A DNA stretch of 64,000 nt from Coniella vitis (taxonomy: Eukaryota; Ascomycota; Sordariomycetes; Diaporthales; Schizoparmaceae). Both the position numbers and the translations under genes were made by a program. Every line of letters begins with the position of its first letter. Position 1 is the first letter of the stretch. The DNA lies in contig WUJK01000003.1 in assembly GCA_011317545.1 (NCBI GenBank), forward strand, positions 2,790,001 through 2,854,000. Reading direction: 5' to 3'. The notes under the pieces are model-generated. The model was given only the letters and a program-made list of their open reading frames with translations. It was not told the origin of the DNA and searched no databases. Of this stretch, positions 1-10,651 are shown one piece after another.

Positions 1-1842
1 ATGATCATCAAGCGCAAGAAACTGTCCGAAAAGGCATCGCACTCTCACTCGCACTCGCATGCCCACTCCATCCAGACCGCGTCGATGCCCTCACCGCCAG
101 GCCTGTCTCACTCGCTGCCGACCTCGGCCACCTTCTCCGACCCGCTCGATCGCACAAGGTCTCAGTCCGTCGACTCGCAATACTCTTTCAACTTCAACAA
201 CCCTCCCGCCGTCACCGAGGGTTTCCCATATGGTGCGCAAATACACCCCGACTTTATGTTTAACGGCATACCGTCCTACACACCGTATGAGATCGACGTC
301 AAGACGGAAAGGCAGATGTTTGTGGACGATGTCCCCACCCTGCGCGAATCTACAACCTCGACCTTTAGCACCTACACAGCTCCACCGCCAGCAGGCACTC
401 TACTGTCCTCGTCGTTCCCCATTGAGGGCGGCGAGTGGACGGAGCAGACGTACACGGAGCGGCGCGAGTCGCTGAGCGAGGAGGCCCTCAACTGCAACTT
501 CTTTGACTTTGCCCACGGGCCCTCGGCTGACTCGAGGCAAGTTGTTATTGAGCTGGACGAGGGTGACCAGCGATTGTTGGATCATTTCATTCAGTTCGTG
601 CTGCCCACCATCTTCCCCATCTTGGAGACGAACCAACACGGTTCTGTCGGCTCCGATCTCATCCTGCCCGCATTGCAGAGCAACAAGGGCTATCTGCACT
701 GTTGTCTCAGCATCGCAGCGCAACACTACAAGGCTATGATTGTGGCTCAGGGGGGCGAGCTCGACAACGACTTGATGTCACAAGTCGACGGCGACATCAT
801 GCGTCACCGTTACTCGACCATTTCCTCCTTGTGCGATGCTCTCAACCGTGATGAAGACCACCAGCAGATTCTGGATGCTGCTCTTGGCCTCATCTTCTTC
901 CAATGCTGTGTGGGCCGCTTCGATGATGCGCTGCCCGACATCGCATGGCACCAGCACTTTCAGGCTGCCATTTCACTCGTACAGAAGTTAGACCTCCCAC
1001 ATCTCGTCTCGGATGAGCACCATCCCCTCATCCAGACTCCCTTTAACATGACGCTCACCTCGTGGATCGACATTCTGGGTGCAACAATGATGGGCCGCGC
1101 CCCAACCTTTGCACACACATACCGTGAGAAGCATCTCTCACAGGTCAACCACTCGCTTGGCCTGCGTGAACTCATGGGATGTGAGGACCGTGTCATGTAC
1201 CTCATTAGTGAGATTGCCTGCCTTGAAGCTCTTAAGCGCGATGGCATGGACGACATTACTCTTTGCCAGCACGTGCACGTTCTTGGCGATCAGATTGGCT
1301 TGACAGAGATGGGCGAAACGGGCCCCAAAATTCCCTTCAATGCGAACGGAACTTTGAGCCCCAAGCAGCTGTCCAAGAACATTACCCAGGCCTTCCGCCT
1401 GACTGCACGCATTTACCTGTGCAGCCTTGTGCCTGGCTTCTCCCCTTCACAGCCCTCGTGCATTGATCTTGTCCAACGCCTCACCACGGTCCTCCAGCAC
1501 ATCCCGTCGGGTCCAGGCGGCTTTGACCGCTGCCTGGTGTGGGTGTACCTGCTGGGCGGTTCTATGAGCGGAGTGGGCTCAAGCTTCCGCACCTTTTTCG
1601 AGGACCGCGTGTCGCAGTTGGGCGAACAAGCCGACTACGGCTCCTTTGGCCGCGTTGCCTCCCTCCTCCGCGAGGTCTGGGCGCGCAACGACGGACTCGT
1701 TTGCTCTCCGAGCAGCGCCACGAGCGCGGCAGCGGGCATCAAGCCCGACGCTGAGTCTGTGCAGCAGCAAGAGGGACAGCAGCAGTACGTCCCCTGGCGG
1801 GATGTGATGCAGATGAAGGGCTGGGACTTCCTACTCATCTAG
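1..1842 (+). CDS. Fungal_trans_2-type transcription factor, PRO1/NosA-like (5' partial)
   Basis: Open frame of 613 codons ending in TAG at 1840-1842. It starts at the very first base, so the real start is probably upstream. The N-terminus is basic (IKRKKLSEK) followed by a His/Ser repeat (HSHSHSHAHS, about residues 14-23), then a disordered Ser/Pro/Thr region to about 180. After that comes a helical block beginning LDEGDQRLLDHFIQFVLPTI and continuing through LPALQSNKGYLHCCLSIAA, which resembles the Fungal_trans_2 regulatory domain of Zn2Cys6 factors such as PRO1/NosA/RosA (developmental regulators). No Cys6 zinc cluster is visible, so that DNA-binding exon should lie left of the window. No intron is seen in the visible part. 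The family call is by recalled motif; assignment to PRO1 rather than another C6 factor is tentative. Confidence 0.72.
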   Translation: MIIKRKKLSEKASHSHSHSHAHSIQTASMPSPPGLSHSLPTSATFSDPLDRTRSQSVDSQYSFNFNNPPAVTEGFPYGAQIHPDFMFNGIPSYTPYEIDVKTERQMFVDDVPTLRESTTSTFSTYTAPPPAGTLLSSSFPIEGGEWTEQTYTERRESLSEEALNCNFFDFAHGPSADSRQVVIELDEGDQRLLDHFIQFVLPTIFPILETNQHGSVGSDLILPALQSNKGYLHCCLSIAAQHYKAMIVAQGGELDNDLMSQVDGDIMRHRYSTISSLCDALNRDEDHQQILDAALGLIFFQCCVGRFDDALPDIAWHQHFQAAISLVQKLDLPHLVSDEHHPLIQTPFNMTLTSWIDILGATMMGRAPTFAHTYREKHLSQVNHSLGLRELMGCEDRVMYLISEIACLEALKRDGMDDITLCQHVHVLGDQIGLTEMGETGPKIPFNANGTLSPKQLSKNITQAFRLTARIYLCSLVPGFSPSQPSCIDLVQRLTTVLQHIPSGPGGFDRCLVWVYLLGGSMSGVGSSFRTFFEDRVSQLGEQADYGSFGRVASLLREVWARNDGLVCSPSSATSAAAGIKPDAESVQQQEGQQQYVPWRDVMQMKGWDFLLI

Positions 1843-4554
1843 ATGATGATTTCGCGCGCAGGAAACCCTGAGACTCTGCATCAGAACTCTGCTTTCTCTT
1901 GTGCTTGCTGTTGGCAGTCGGCCCCCACACCCCTCCCCCCCCCCAAAGGGCCGGGGGCGGTTTCCACGCCCATACCCCGATTCTTCTCGGCGTGGTACCC
2001 TTGGAGACTCACTTTTTGATTCTTATACACTTTTTGTTACCAATTATACCTAGATGGCAGCCGCAAGGCACACTTTTTATTATCATGAGACGAAGAGTAA
2101 CGGTTGATACCTGACACACGCAAACGACTTTGGACACCTGGACACCACCCCGATTTGTTTGGGACGATGACGAAACCTACTTTTCTTTGCAGCTGGGCTG
2201 ATAACAAGCTGCGATATAACCGACAATATTCTCCTTGTCATATCCCAAACCAAATGCATTGGCAGGAGTTTGTTGATTTCGCTTAGGATATGGCTTTGGG
2301 TCGTGGATTTTATTTTATACCATACTGTTTTTCTCCTTTTTTTTTCCCTTGTTGATATGGATATTGGATTTGGAAAGGCTGAACCAAGAAAGAAGTATGA
2401 TATTGTTATTCCTGTGGCATTCTCATCTCTCAAGACGGACGAGTGTGAGCGAGCGGACGATGCGCTTGTATATAAGTGCATGGCATAGGATGGCATAGGA
2501 TAGGCGCCGTCGCCGTTGCCGTCGCAGTCTCTGTTGTTGTCGCTCGGCTTTCGCCATGGTGGCTTCTTTGAGGACGCCAGCGTCTAAAACAAATAAACAA
2601 ATACGAAATGGAAGCAAAAAATAAATCAATTACAAAAAAAGTGAATTTCCCGCCAAAAACGTTACTGGCCACTCGTTCGCTTTGATTGAGAGTTTTGGGA
2701 TTCAAGGTGAAACTTGGCATTCTGCATTCTTGTGTGCTTGTATTGTAATGAAGCGCTAGAGGACAAAAGTAAGTACATGTTGTTTTGGAACTACATTCGA
2801 ACACAGGGTGTGTTGTCGTGTTTAGACGCGCGCAAGGGGGAACATGGAAAGAATTTCTTTTGGGGCGGATTTGGTGTTTGGAGAAGTCGTCGTGGCCGTT
2901 GAGGAGTGGCTCTGGAGGAGCCGCCGAGCGGTAGGTAGGCAGGTGGTGGCTTGGCTGGCCGGCGGCAAGGAAGGGGGAATTGGAGCTCAGTGGCGAATGT
3001 TTTCGATCCTTCTTTTCTGTCTCTTTCTCTCGCAGGTGGTGGGCTGGCACTGGGCTTTCTGCTTGGTATTGCGCGTGTTTACCAAGGGTTGTTTGATTAA
3101 ATGGGCTGATACGTGTTGTTTTCTATGCAATCACTTATGTGTCGATGTATGTTTTCTAGTTTGCAGATGGCCATATGATTAGATACTAGGTGCTTGGTTG
3201 CACTTAATCCTACTTTGTATTCAAGTGCATGTGTTACTATGATCGCGCTCTTGACTTACACCAACCCTAACCCTCAACTCCGTCACCACAAAAGGTGCCC
3301 TGAGACCCCGAACGGCAATGGAGTGGTTGAGACGTCTGGTTTTGATGTCGGAGCAAATTGGTTCACAAAGTGTTGATCCATAATGTTTTGCTTTTCAAGG
3401 CGTCTCGTGTGAACCAATATAAATAGTATACAGTCAGCTTTCTTCGCCTTGCGCATAGGTGATTCCCAGTCGGCGAGTGCCAACACCAAGCGCCTGCTTC
3501 GAACATCTAGAAACTACTCGGACAATTTTAATCTATCTGCTTCAGACAATTACCGCCGCGGTGCCTGAATAGGGGTAGGGAGAAGAAAGAAGAAGAAAAA
3601 AATTACAAATTGAAGCGAATCGCTCATGCTTCTGTTGCCTTGAACAAGAGAAGCCGAATAAGCTAGCTGGATTTTCGTTTTCGCCAGCCGCTTTCTCAAG
3701 ATTTGGGAGGTCTCTTGGAAGGCGTCATTGTTGACCTGGGCTGAGTACTCTACGGGTATGGTGACGTGAGGAATGGTAAAGAGAAGGCTATTTATCAGGA
3801 ATCTTGTGATGATTAGGTTCTGGAGGGCGATTCCCAGTATCTGGTTCATCAACTTATAGTGTTAAATAATGAAGGTTGAAGACTAGCTCTTTGCAGGTCT
3901 TTTGCACGATGAGTTCTTGATAGGTAGGCTGTTTCTCTTCTTTTTCATGGCCCTTTTTTTCTGGTGGAGAGGTTGATGGTTGCAATATGCAAGTAAGTCT
4001 ATCTCAAAGCAGGGGGCAGTTCGTGAAAGAAGGCCTTGTCTGTTTCGAAGGGTAAAAATCCGTGCTCTGATAAGGACACGCTTTTTACTTATTGAGGCAG
4101 TTGAGAAAACATCTGGCAAGTGGGCAGTTGATTACCAGCCCTGTTTACGCTGGATAGATCAACACATGGTTCTTGTGCCCTAGAAACTTGCACATCATCA
4201 TATCATGGCAAAAGGTGACCATAGACCTTGGAAATTCGTTTTCTATAAATATACTACGTACTATGTACTTGTGTACTGCGTTCAAAAAGCAACAACGGCC
4301 TTTTCCATCATGATAGCTGTTGAATACGAAGACAATAGCCGCACATCGCAACTCAGACACCAAACGGCGGCAAGGGAAATGAGGCGTTGCCCACTTAGAC
4401 CGTATACATAGTACTATGCACACAGTATTGTCTGGGTATACCTAAAAATACTGGGCATGTACATAGCATTACATACTGTACTATGCAGTAGTAGCCTGCA
4501 GGCTAGTATCTGCATTGACAGATCACTGTACTATGGTTACATGGGTAATTAGTC

Positions 4555-4715
4555 TGCGCCCCGCTTGTACCGGCTGCGAGTACGAGGGTTCGGGTTATCG
4601 GAAATCAGGGATTAGCACGTAAGTTTGCTGCAAATTTCAGGGTTAGGGCAAGAGAGCCTCTGATAAAAGCGCGTAAGTTTGCGATAAAGCCAGTACGTAC
4701 GTATAAAATACGCAT
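4555..4715. repeat. Short degenerate direct repeat around CGTAAGTTTGC
   Basis: Two segments share the core CGTAAGTTTGC, at about 4618 and 4671. GATAA-type words lie nearby, and a single TTAGGG lies between them. It looks like the remnant of a dispersed repeat; no terminal inverted repeat or target-site duplication can be defined. Confidence 0.35.
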
Positions 4716-6257
4716 TGCCCCACTTATGCAGTACCTGACATGGGTTTAATATTTCGGCCTCCAACCATAGTATGCCCCGATGGGCAAGCGATATTCTGAT
4801 TGGTCTGGTCTGGGCGGTGGCGGCCCAACATTTGCGGTGGGAGATATGGTTATCGGTCAGCTATTTCATATTCAGTATGAGACGATAAGCCCAGTTGACT
4901 GGAGTCTGCACGTTGGCATAAGGTGGGCAGCGCAGGGCTAGATATGCTTTCAGCGTTGGCAACAGACTTGCAAGGGCAGAGAAAGGCCTGGCCTTCTGGA
5001 CTTTCAGAGCACGGCCAGGATTGATGATGGGGCTGGCCCGGCCGGCTCACTGCTGACTAGGACCTGGCAGACGTAGCCTACGTACATAGTAGTACTGCCT
5101 AACTACCCGACTAAGACCCTACAAGAGCCATGAGAAGCGCTGCCAGCCAATCGTTTGGTTTGGTTTCAGCGTCCTTGCGACAGGCCCCAGGACCCAAACA
5201 GCGAGCGGCGCCCCTGTCCGTTCGAGTACTGTGTACCTTGTACCATTTGTACATAGCATAGTAGTAAGCCACAACCCAAGCCCAGCGCTTGCCGACAGCC
5301 ACTCGTTTCTTGTTTGCTCGCCTAGCTGCTGCTGCTGCATCACCCGACGACAACGCTTTGGCCGTCCCGCTCCATCCTCTGCCGCGCCCCCCATACATAC
5401 CATGTAATTACACGCACACACGCGCCGGGACTGTGGGGACGAGAGCACTGTGTCATTGCCACAATCTTGGTCTGCTCATTCGCTTGGGTGGCAGCGACAG
5501 CAGCAGCGAGCGGCTAGCCCCAGAAACTGGCACGGGTGCAACGACGGCCAGTCATCGCGACTCGTCCGGGCGGCCCTGGCGCCGCGCACCCTGGCGATGC
5601 ATGCGCCTTGGTTGGCTCTGGGCGGGCCGGACAATATGGTCTCTCGCCGTCGTTTCCCTCGCGGCACTTGCGAGCAGGGCCGCCGAGAAACAGTTCCAAG
5701 CGTCTTGGACTGGCCAGACGCTGTCATCGATGTCATGGACATGGCAAAGTGAAGGGAGGTGAGGTTGAGGCTTGGATATCTCTGCCTGGCCTGGCCCTCC
5801 TTCGGCTCTCTCGCCCAGTTTCCTCCATCTTCTCCCTCTTCCCACTATCCTCCCACACCACCCATTTCTGTTTCTCTCCAAGCCAAAGAAGCCGTGCTTT
5901 GTTGGTCTCTTGTCTAGATTCTTTGTATCCCTTTTGACTCTCACCCCAAGAGTGTTTGCCCAACTGGGACAATTCCATTGTCGATCGTCTTCCTTTATAC
6001 AATCCCGTCTGTGGCAAAGCGACCCAGACTTGCGCCGACTGACCATTCTTTATCAATATTTATTAATCCCTCTTGACTCCACTCACCGATCTCCTGGAGA
6101 GACTCGCAACAAATTCGAACTAGAGAAGGAAGAAAAGGAGAAGAAAGAAAACGTGGCAGCTGGATAGGACCTTCTATCGTTGGACAGCAACTGAAAAAAC
6201 AAACGCATCATCACATCCGATTAGGTGCCACGCTGCTTCCCAGCACCCAGAACAGCC

Positions 6258-6261
<4 letters not shown>

Positions 6262-6292
<31 letters not shown>

Positions 6293-6314
6293 ACCAAAAT
6301 CATCCCCCCCCCCC
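6262..6314. repeat. Poly-A (about 30 nt) and poly-C (about 11 nt) runs
   Basis: An uninterrupted A run at about 6262-6291 and a C run at about 6304-6314 lie directly in front of the start codon at 6330, so they would be in the 5' UTR of the surface protein. Run lengths may be affected by sequencing error. Confidence 0.8.
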
Positions 6315-6329
6315 TTCACATAGACACGG

Positions 6330-7973
6330 ATGAAGAGGCGAATGGCACGCCTCCCACCGCCTGCGGGCACCATGGCCTTTGCTGTTCTTCTCACCCTGCC
6401 TGCCCTTGCATCCGCATTTACCATTCCGAATCCATTAATATCATCACGCCAAGTCGACCTCGGCGCCCGCAGCTCAACATGCGGTGACTCTTCCTACGTC
6501 CAATGTGGCGACTCCTTCCCTTCAGACTTCTGCTGCCCTTCGACCTCGACATGCGAGTCCCTCGCCGGCGGCACAACAGTGTTGTGCTGTCCCACCGGCA
6601 GCAACTGCACCCAGATCGAGCCCATCCCATGTGAGCTGTCGTTGGAGGATAAGAGCCAGCACCCAGCCGCCGTGGTCATGACGACCGCTCTGACAGGAAC
6701 CCTCGAGTCCTGCGGTTCCAAGTGCTGCCCATTTGGCTACTCGTGCAACAGCGATGACGTCTGTCAGGAGAATTCCGATCAGAGTACCAAGCCAAGCACA
6801 AGCGCCGTTGCCTCTTCGAGCACCGCCACGACGGCTTCATCTAGCAGCGGCTCCCAGAGCACAACAACTGGTACTGTCTCGGCAGCCGTGAGCCCCACGA
6901 CAGTGTCTGGAGCTACTGTGACCAGCACAGCGACATCCGGATCAGGGTCCAGTTCAGATGCCTCATCCACGGTGTCATCGTCAGCCACAGGCTCATTGAC
7001 CACGGCCGGAGCCAGCAGCACTGGAGATTCGAGCCCTGAGGCTGACACGGGCAGCCACGACTCAACTTCGCATGCTGGTGTCGTCGCCGGCGGCGTGATT
7101 GGTGGCATCGCAGGTGCCATTTGCCTGGGTCTCCTCATCATGTGGCTCGTCAAGCGTGAGCTGCAGCGCAAGAAGCTGTCCGAAAAGGACGCTGCTGGCG
7201 CAAGCAGCGATGACGGCAGCAGCAACACCAATAAAAGCGGCAACCTCAGCCGGGGCACATCCACGCGGGGACCCATCTCCAAGCCTATACCACACGACGT
7301 GGATACGCTGCGCAGCGACTTCAGTCGCAGAATTGCACCTTACCCGGTGGATCATTACAATGTTCCCGCTACGTACGCTAATCACGAGGGTGGTAGCGAG
7401 GACGGTAGTGGAGTGTCTGGGCTGGGCTTGGGCGCAACACCGTACATGAATCACGATGGCATCGGTGGCAGACCCAGTCGAAGTGTCACCTCCAGCCCCG
7501 GACGCAAGCTCAGTGCCGACCGCCAATTCGACGACGACACCGACCATGATGGTGAGAATTGGACTACCGAGGTTGAAGAGCATGACACCATGGGCGAAAT
7601 GCGGTCTCCGCCGGCTGGGACGAGTCGCGGCCGCGCCGCAAGCTCCCTCTATGGCGAACTGTACCGCGACACAACACGCGGGTCAACGTATCCGGATGGA
7701 GCCCCACGGTTGAAGATGCCCGGTGCCCATCACTATGGCGGTTTTGACCGGTACGATGGGTTCAACCCCGTCAGCGAATATGCTGGCAACAACGGCGGCC
7801 GCAGTGATAACAGTCCACAGGACCCCAACGCTGCGTACATTAATGTGTTTGCGGATGAGAATGCCCTATCCCCGCATAGCTTGGGGCCCCCGGGTGCGAA
7901 CCGCTTTGGCGGCGTGGATGGGATGCCAGGAGATCGCGAGACGCGCTTTTCGGATTTCAGGAGGGGAATATAA
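6330..7973 (+). CDS. Single-pass Cys-rich, Ser/Thr-rich surface protein (sensor-like)
   Basis: Intronless frame of 547 codons. The N-terminus carries a signal peptide (hydrophobic FAVLLTLPALASA). A Cys-rich ectodomain spans about residues 50-150, with motifs CGDSFPSDFCC, CCPTGSNC and CGSKCCPFGYSC. A Ser/Thr-rich, probably O-mannosylated stalk follows to about 245, then one transmembrane helix (GVVAGGVIGGIAGAICLGLL). The cytoplasmic tail of about 270 residues starts with a basic stop-transfer sequence (KRELQRKK). This is the architecture of fungal wall-stress sensors and Mid2/WSC-like anchors, but I recognise no named domain, so the role is inference. Three in-frame ATGs compete (6330, 6342 and 6372). 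The one at 6372 has the best context (CACCATGG) and would give 533 residues with the signal sequence at the extreme N-terminus. Confidence 0.8.
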   Translation: MKRRMARLPPPAGTMAFAVLLTLPALASAFTIPNPLISSRQVDLGARSSTCGDSSYVQCGDSFPSDFCCPSTSTCESLAGGTTVLCCPTGSNCTQIEPIPCELSLEDKSQHPAAVVMTTALTGTLESCGSKCCPFGYSCNSDDVCQENSDQSTKPSTSAVASSSTATTASSSSGSQSTTTGTVSAAVSPTTVSGATVTSTATSGSGSSSDASSTVSSSATGSLTTAGASSTGDSSPEADTGSHDSTSHAGVVAGGVIGGIAGAICLGLLIMWLVKRELQRKKLSEKDAAGASSDDGSSNTNKSGNLSRGTSTRGPISKPIPHDVDTLRSDFSRRIAPYPVDHYNVPATYANHEGGSEDGSGVSGLGLGATPYMNHDGIGGRPSRSVTSSPGRKLSADRQFDDDTDHDGENWTTEVEEHDTMGEMRSPPAGTSRGRAASSLYGELYRDTTRGSTYPDGAPRLKMPGAHHYGGFDRYDGFNPVSEYAGNNGGRSDNSPQDPNAAYINVFADENALSPHSLGPPGANRFGGVDGMPGDRETRFSDFRRGI

Positions 7974-8761
7974 TAATATATAAAGAATAGCAGGGCAGAG
8001 AAAGAAAATTGACAAGAGGATTCGCGGCATGAATCCTTGTATCGACTGCATTACATGGGCGTTTTTTGTGTTTTTCATTCTAAAAGGGAAACCGGAGGAA
8101 AGAAGGGGGTGTTTAATGACATTCAAGATACCTAACTTGCGCAAAACTGACATTTTGTTTTCCTTCTGGAAGAAAGAGCTAGAAATACCAATTCTTGCTG
8201 TCGAGGAGCTTTACTTTCGCCATGAAATATAATAAAACTTTTTATGGTTCTTATTTGTGTTTTACTTGTTCTAGTCTGCATTGCTTGTGTGTGTGGCATA
8301 AAACTTCCATGAGATTTGTAATCTGCTCAAGTATGTTTGTCAGATATTTTGACTTTTATGAGCACCAGCACGATTAGATTGCTTTCCACATTGCGGTGCC
8401 AAGTCTCTAGGCCTACTATTGCAATCGTCTCTTTCTTTTGTTGCGCGACCTCAAGGTGAACTTGTGGACGGTCCAATCTCATTGTTTTTACTTGTATGTT
8501 ATTTTGAATGTGTATTCGTATCGATGCTCACACTCAGACTGCCACCAACACGCGCTCTGCAGCACCCGGTCAAGTTTGAATGACCAATCTTGTTGGGCCT
8601 TTTTAAGGAGCTTTCTCTCTTTCTCTCTCGTTTGCTGCTTCTCCCCTTTTCGGACGATATAGTACATAAAACGCTCCCCGTATCACCTAGCCCTCTATGA
8701 GCGTGACCCTTGCTCTTAATTCCCTTTCATTTTCAACCTCAACGCTTCCGTCATTGTTACC
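7974..8761. other. Convergent intergenic region
   Basis: The two flanking genes point toward each other, so this AT-rich stretch holds two 3' UTRs. No gene, repeat or RNA was recognised. Confidence 0.6.
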
Positions 8762-9977
8762 TCATACAGCGGTGGCCGCTGCGGGCTGTGAAAGCTGCGG
8801 ATTCGCTGACATCTTCTTGTCGCCCACCAGCGCCGCGCGTTCCGCTACTTTGCCCCAGTTGATAATGCGCCACCATGATGCCAAGTATCGGAGCTTGTCG
8901 GACACACCATAGTCGTAAAGGTATGCGTGCTGCCACGTGTTGACACACAACAGAGGCACGAAGTCGGCGCCGCCGGGGGCCTTGAGCGTTTCACTGTTCA
9001 AAGCGCTACTGCTACCGTCGAGAGATGTGCCGTCTTGACCGATTGTTTGTGACGGGAGAGTGGAGGGGAACCCGCCGGTGCTGCTTCCATGAAGAGGTGT
9101 GCGCTTGTTGCTGCGGGCCTGTAGGTCAAAGTAGTGACGAACGGTTTCGCCGGCGCGATCCGTGATGCCGCCCTGAGAGTTCATGTCGGTGCCCTGGCGG
9201 CGCCAGTGGGCTGCTGGGAAGGGGCTGCCGGCAAGGTAAGTGGCGAGGACGCGGTAGGGGAAGCGCTGAGGTCCGCCAGACTGGTCACGCAAGCGGACGA
9301 GCCAAACAAAGCCCGGGCCAAACATGGCATTGGCGGTAATAATGAGCTCGCGCTGTAGCGTCTCGAGGCTGCCAAAGGACTGCTCAAGATCTTCCTTGAG
9401 CGTGAGCGGCATGTGCTCTGCTGGGTCTTGGCCGCCGGTTGCCGAGAGTGTCTCGAAGAAGAAGTGATTGTTGAAGGCCATGGAGGCGTAGTTGAAGATG
9501 GAAGCCAGTTCGGGTTCGCGCGACGTGATGTTGGCAAGATCCAGCGTGGAAATACCCTCGTATGTGGTTCCTGATGACAAGGCGCGTAGAGAGTCAGTAA
9601 TGTGACTTGACACAGTCCATCTATCGTCCTGCCCGATTGACTGACTGACTGACACCAATTCCGCGTCAGGTACTATGAAACATACCTTCAATCAACCTGT
9701 TGAGCTCATCGATGCACCATGCTTGGTACTGGGTCCACGCCTGGTTGAAGCCTCCATTCGAATACAATCCGGGCACACCGTCCTTTGAGAATGCCTCATT
9801 ATGGGCCAAGAGAGGCACTGTATGCGCGTTGACCGCCGCCACCTCGGAAGAGTAGGCTGCCCGTTGTGCAGCGAGCGAGAAGGGGGAGATGGACGAGGCG
9901 CTGCCTGGGAAGACGGCCGAGCGAGCAGGCGCCGCGAGGGTTGTCCGCCTTGGGAGGCGTAATCTGGGCTTGAACAT
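8762..9977 (-). CDS. Mitochondrial small-subunit ribosomal protein of the Fe/Mn-SOD fold (mS42/mS43-like)
   Basis: Model: complement of 9686-9977 and 8762-9570, 366 residues. The 115-nt intron (9571-9685) has a GTATGT donor and CAG acceptor, and splicing gives an in-frame LIEG/TTYEG junction. The N-terminus (MFKPRLRLPRR, rich in R, A and S, without acids) is a mitochondrial presequence. The body has an SOD-like N-terminal helical region (NHFFFETL) and C-terminal region (LCVNTWQHAYLYDYG). In active Fe/Mn-SODs the latter reads DVWEHAYY; here the metal-ligand Asp is Asn and the following Glu is Gln, so the site is probably dead. This fits the yeast Mrp1/Rsm26 pair of structural mitoribosome proteins. 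An alternative upstream ATG at 10124 is less likely because it lacks targeting character. Which of the two paralogues it is remains unresolved. Confidence 0.85.
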
Positions 9978-10651
9978 GGTGGTTTGTGTGTATATACCGG
10001 CGTTGCGGTCGTAATGGTGGTGTTGGTGGTGGCGACGATAACAACAGGCGATCCAACGTCGCGTTGTCGGTCGTGTCAATGAATGGAGCTGTAACTTTTT
10101 TCCTGGCGGCTGTGCACGGGCCATCCCGACTACTATGTATCGTGGGGAAGTTTAGGATAGGCAGGGGTGATACAGCTACGCTCCATCCCGCTGCCGCAGT
10201 GCGACTTCCTTACCATCTACCAGGTCTCTACTATGTACGTACCAGTCATGGCAGGTGGTCCATGTACCCGGTCATAATTCCATGGTGGACGTAACACACG
10301 CGCAGCAACTGGCTGAAAAAGACATTAGAGGTACCCCGGTATACATAGTATCCTCAAGTACAGATCGTTCTTGCCCACAGTAACGCCAAATGCTTTTTGA
10401 TGAACAAACTCGTACCCAAAGCCCTGCCAACGCCGCTCGCTAATAATTCCGATAGATATGTCGATGTCTCGGGAAACCACCATCAAGCAAAAACACAAGG
10501 TCTGTAGCTCAAGTGCTACTGGAAGTAGGTTGCACCAAAAGAACGACGACTCTAGTTTTCAAAATGATATTGTTAGTCTTCAAATATCTACCATCTGTCG
10601 CCGCTGCTTATCAGGAAATGAAAGACAGAAACATGCAGAACAAGTGACCAC
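9978..10651. other. Intergenic region between two minus-strand genes
   Basis: Promoter of the SOD-like gene plus the 3' flank of the DUF202 gene. It contains three TACTATGT-type motifs (10131, 10229 and 10343) within about 220 bp. No gene is supported. Confidence 0.55.

Larger units (their letters stand above)
1843..6329. other. Long gene-free stretch (4.5 kb)
   Basis: I find no supportable gene. It holds the 3' UTR of the upstream regulator, AT-rich filler, three copies of the TACTATGT motif (4259, 4406 and 5084), a pair of similar segments sharing CGTAAGTTTGC (about 4620 and 4672), and, from about 5800, a pyrimidine-rich tract typical of a fungal promoter/5' UTR for the next gene. Open frames of 60-200 codons here overlap on both strands and lack recognisable domains. 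Confidence 0.6.

Noticed and set aside
13..36. Near-identical 22-nt stretch coding RKKLSEK in the first regulator and again at 7167-7188 in the surface protein
   Set aside because: Short basic coding segment in unrelated contexts (regulator N-terminus versus juxtamembrane); most likely chance, no flanking similarity.
3260..3285. CCCTAACCCT-like sequence, and a single TTAGGG near 4640
   Set aside because: Only one or two units, not tandem; too short for telomeric or interstitial telomere repeat.
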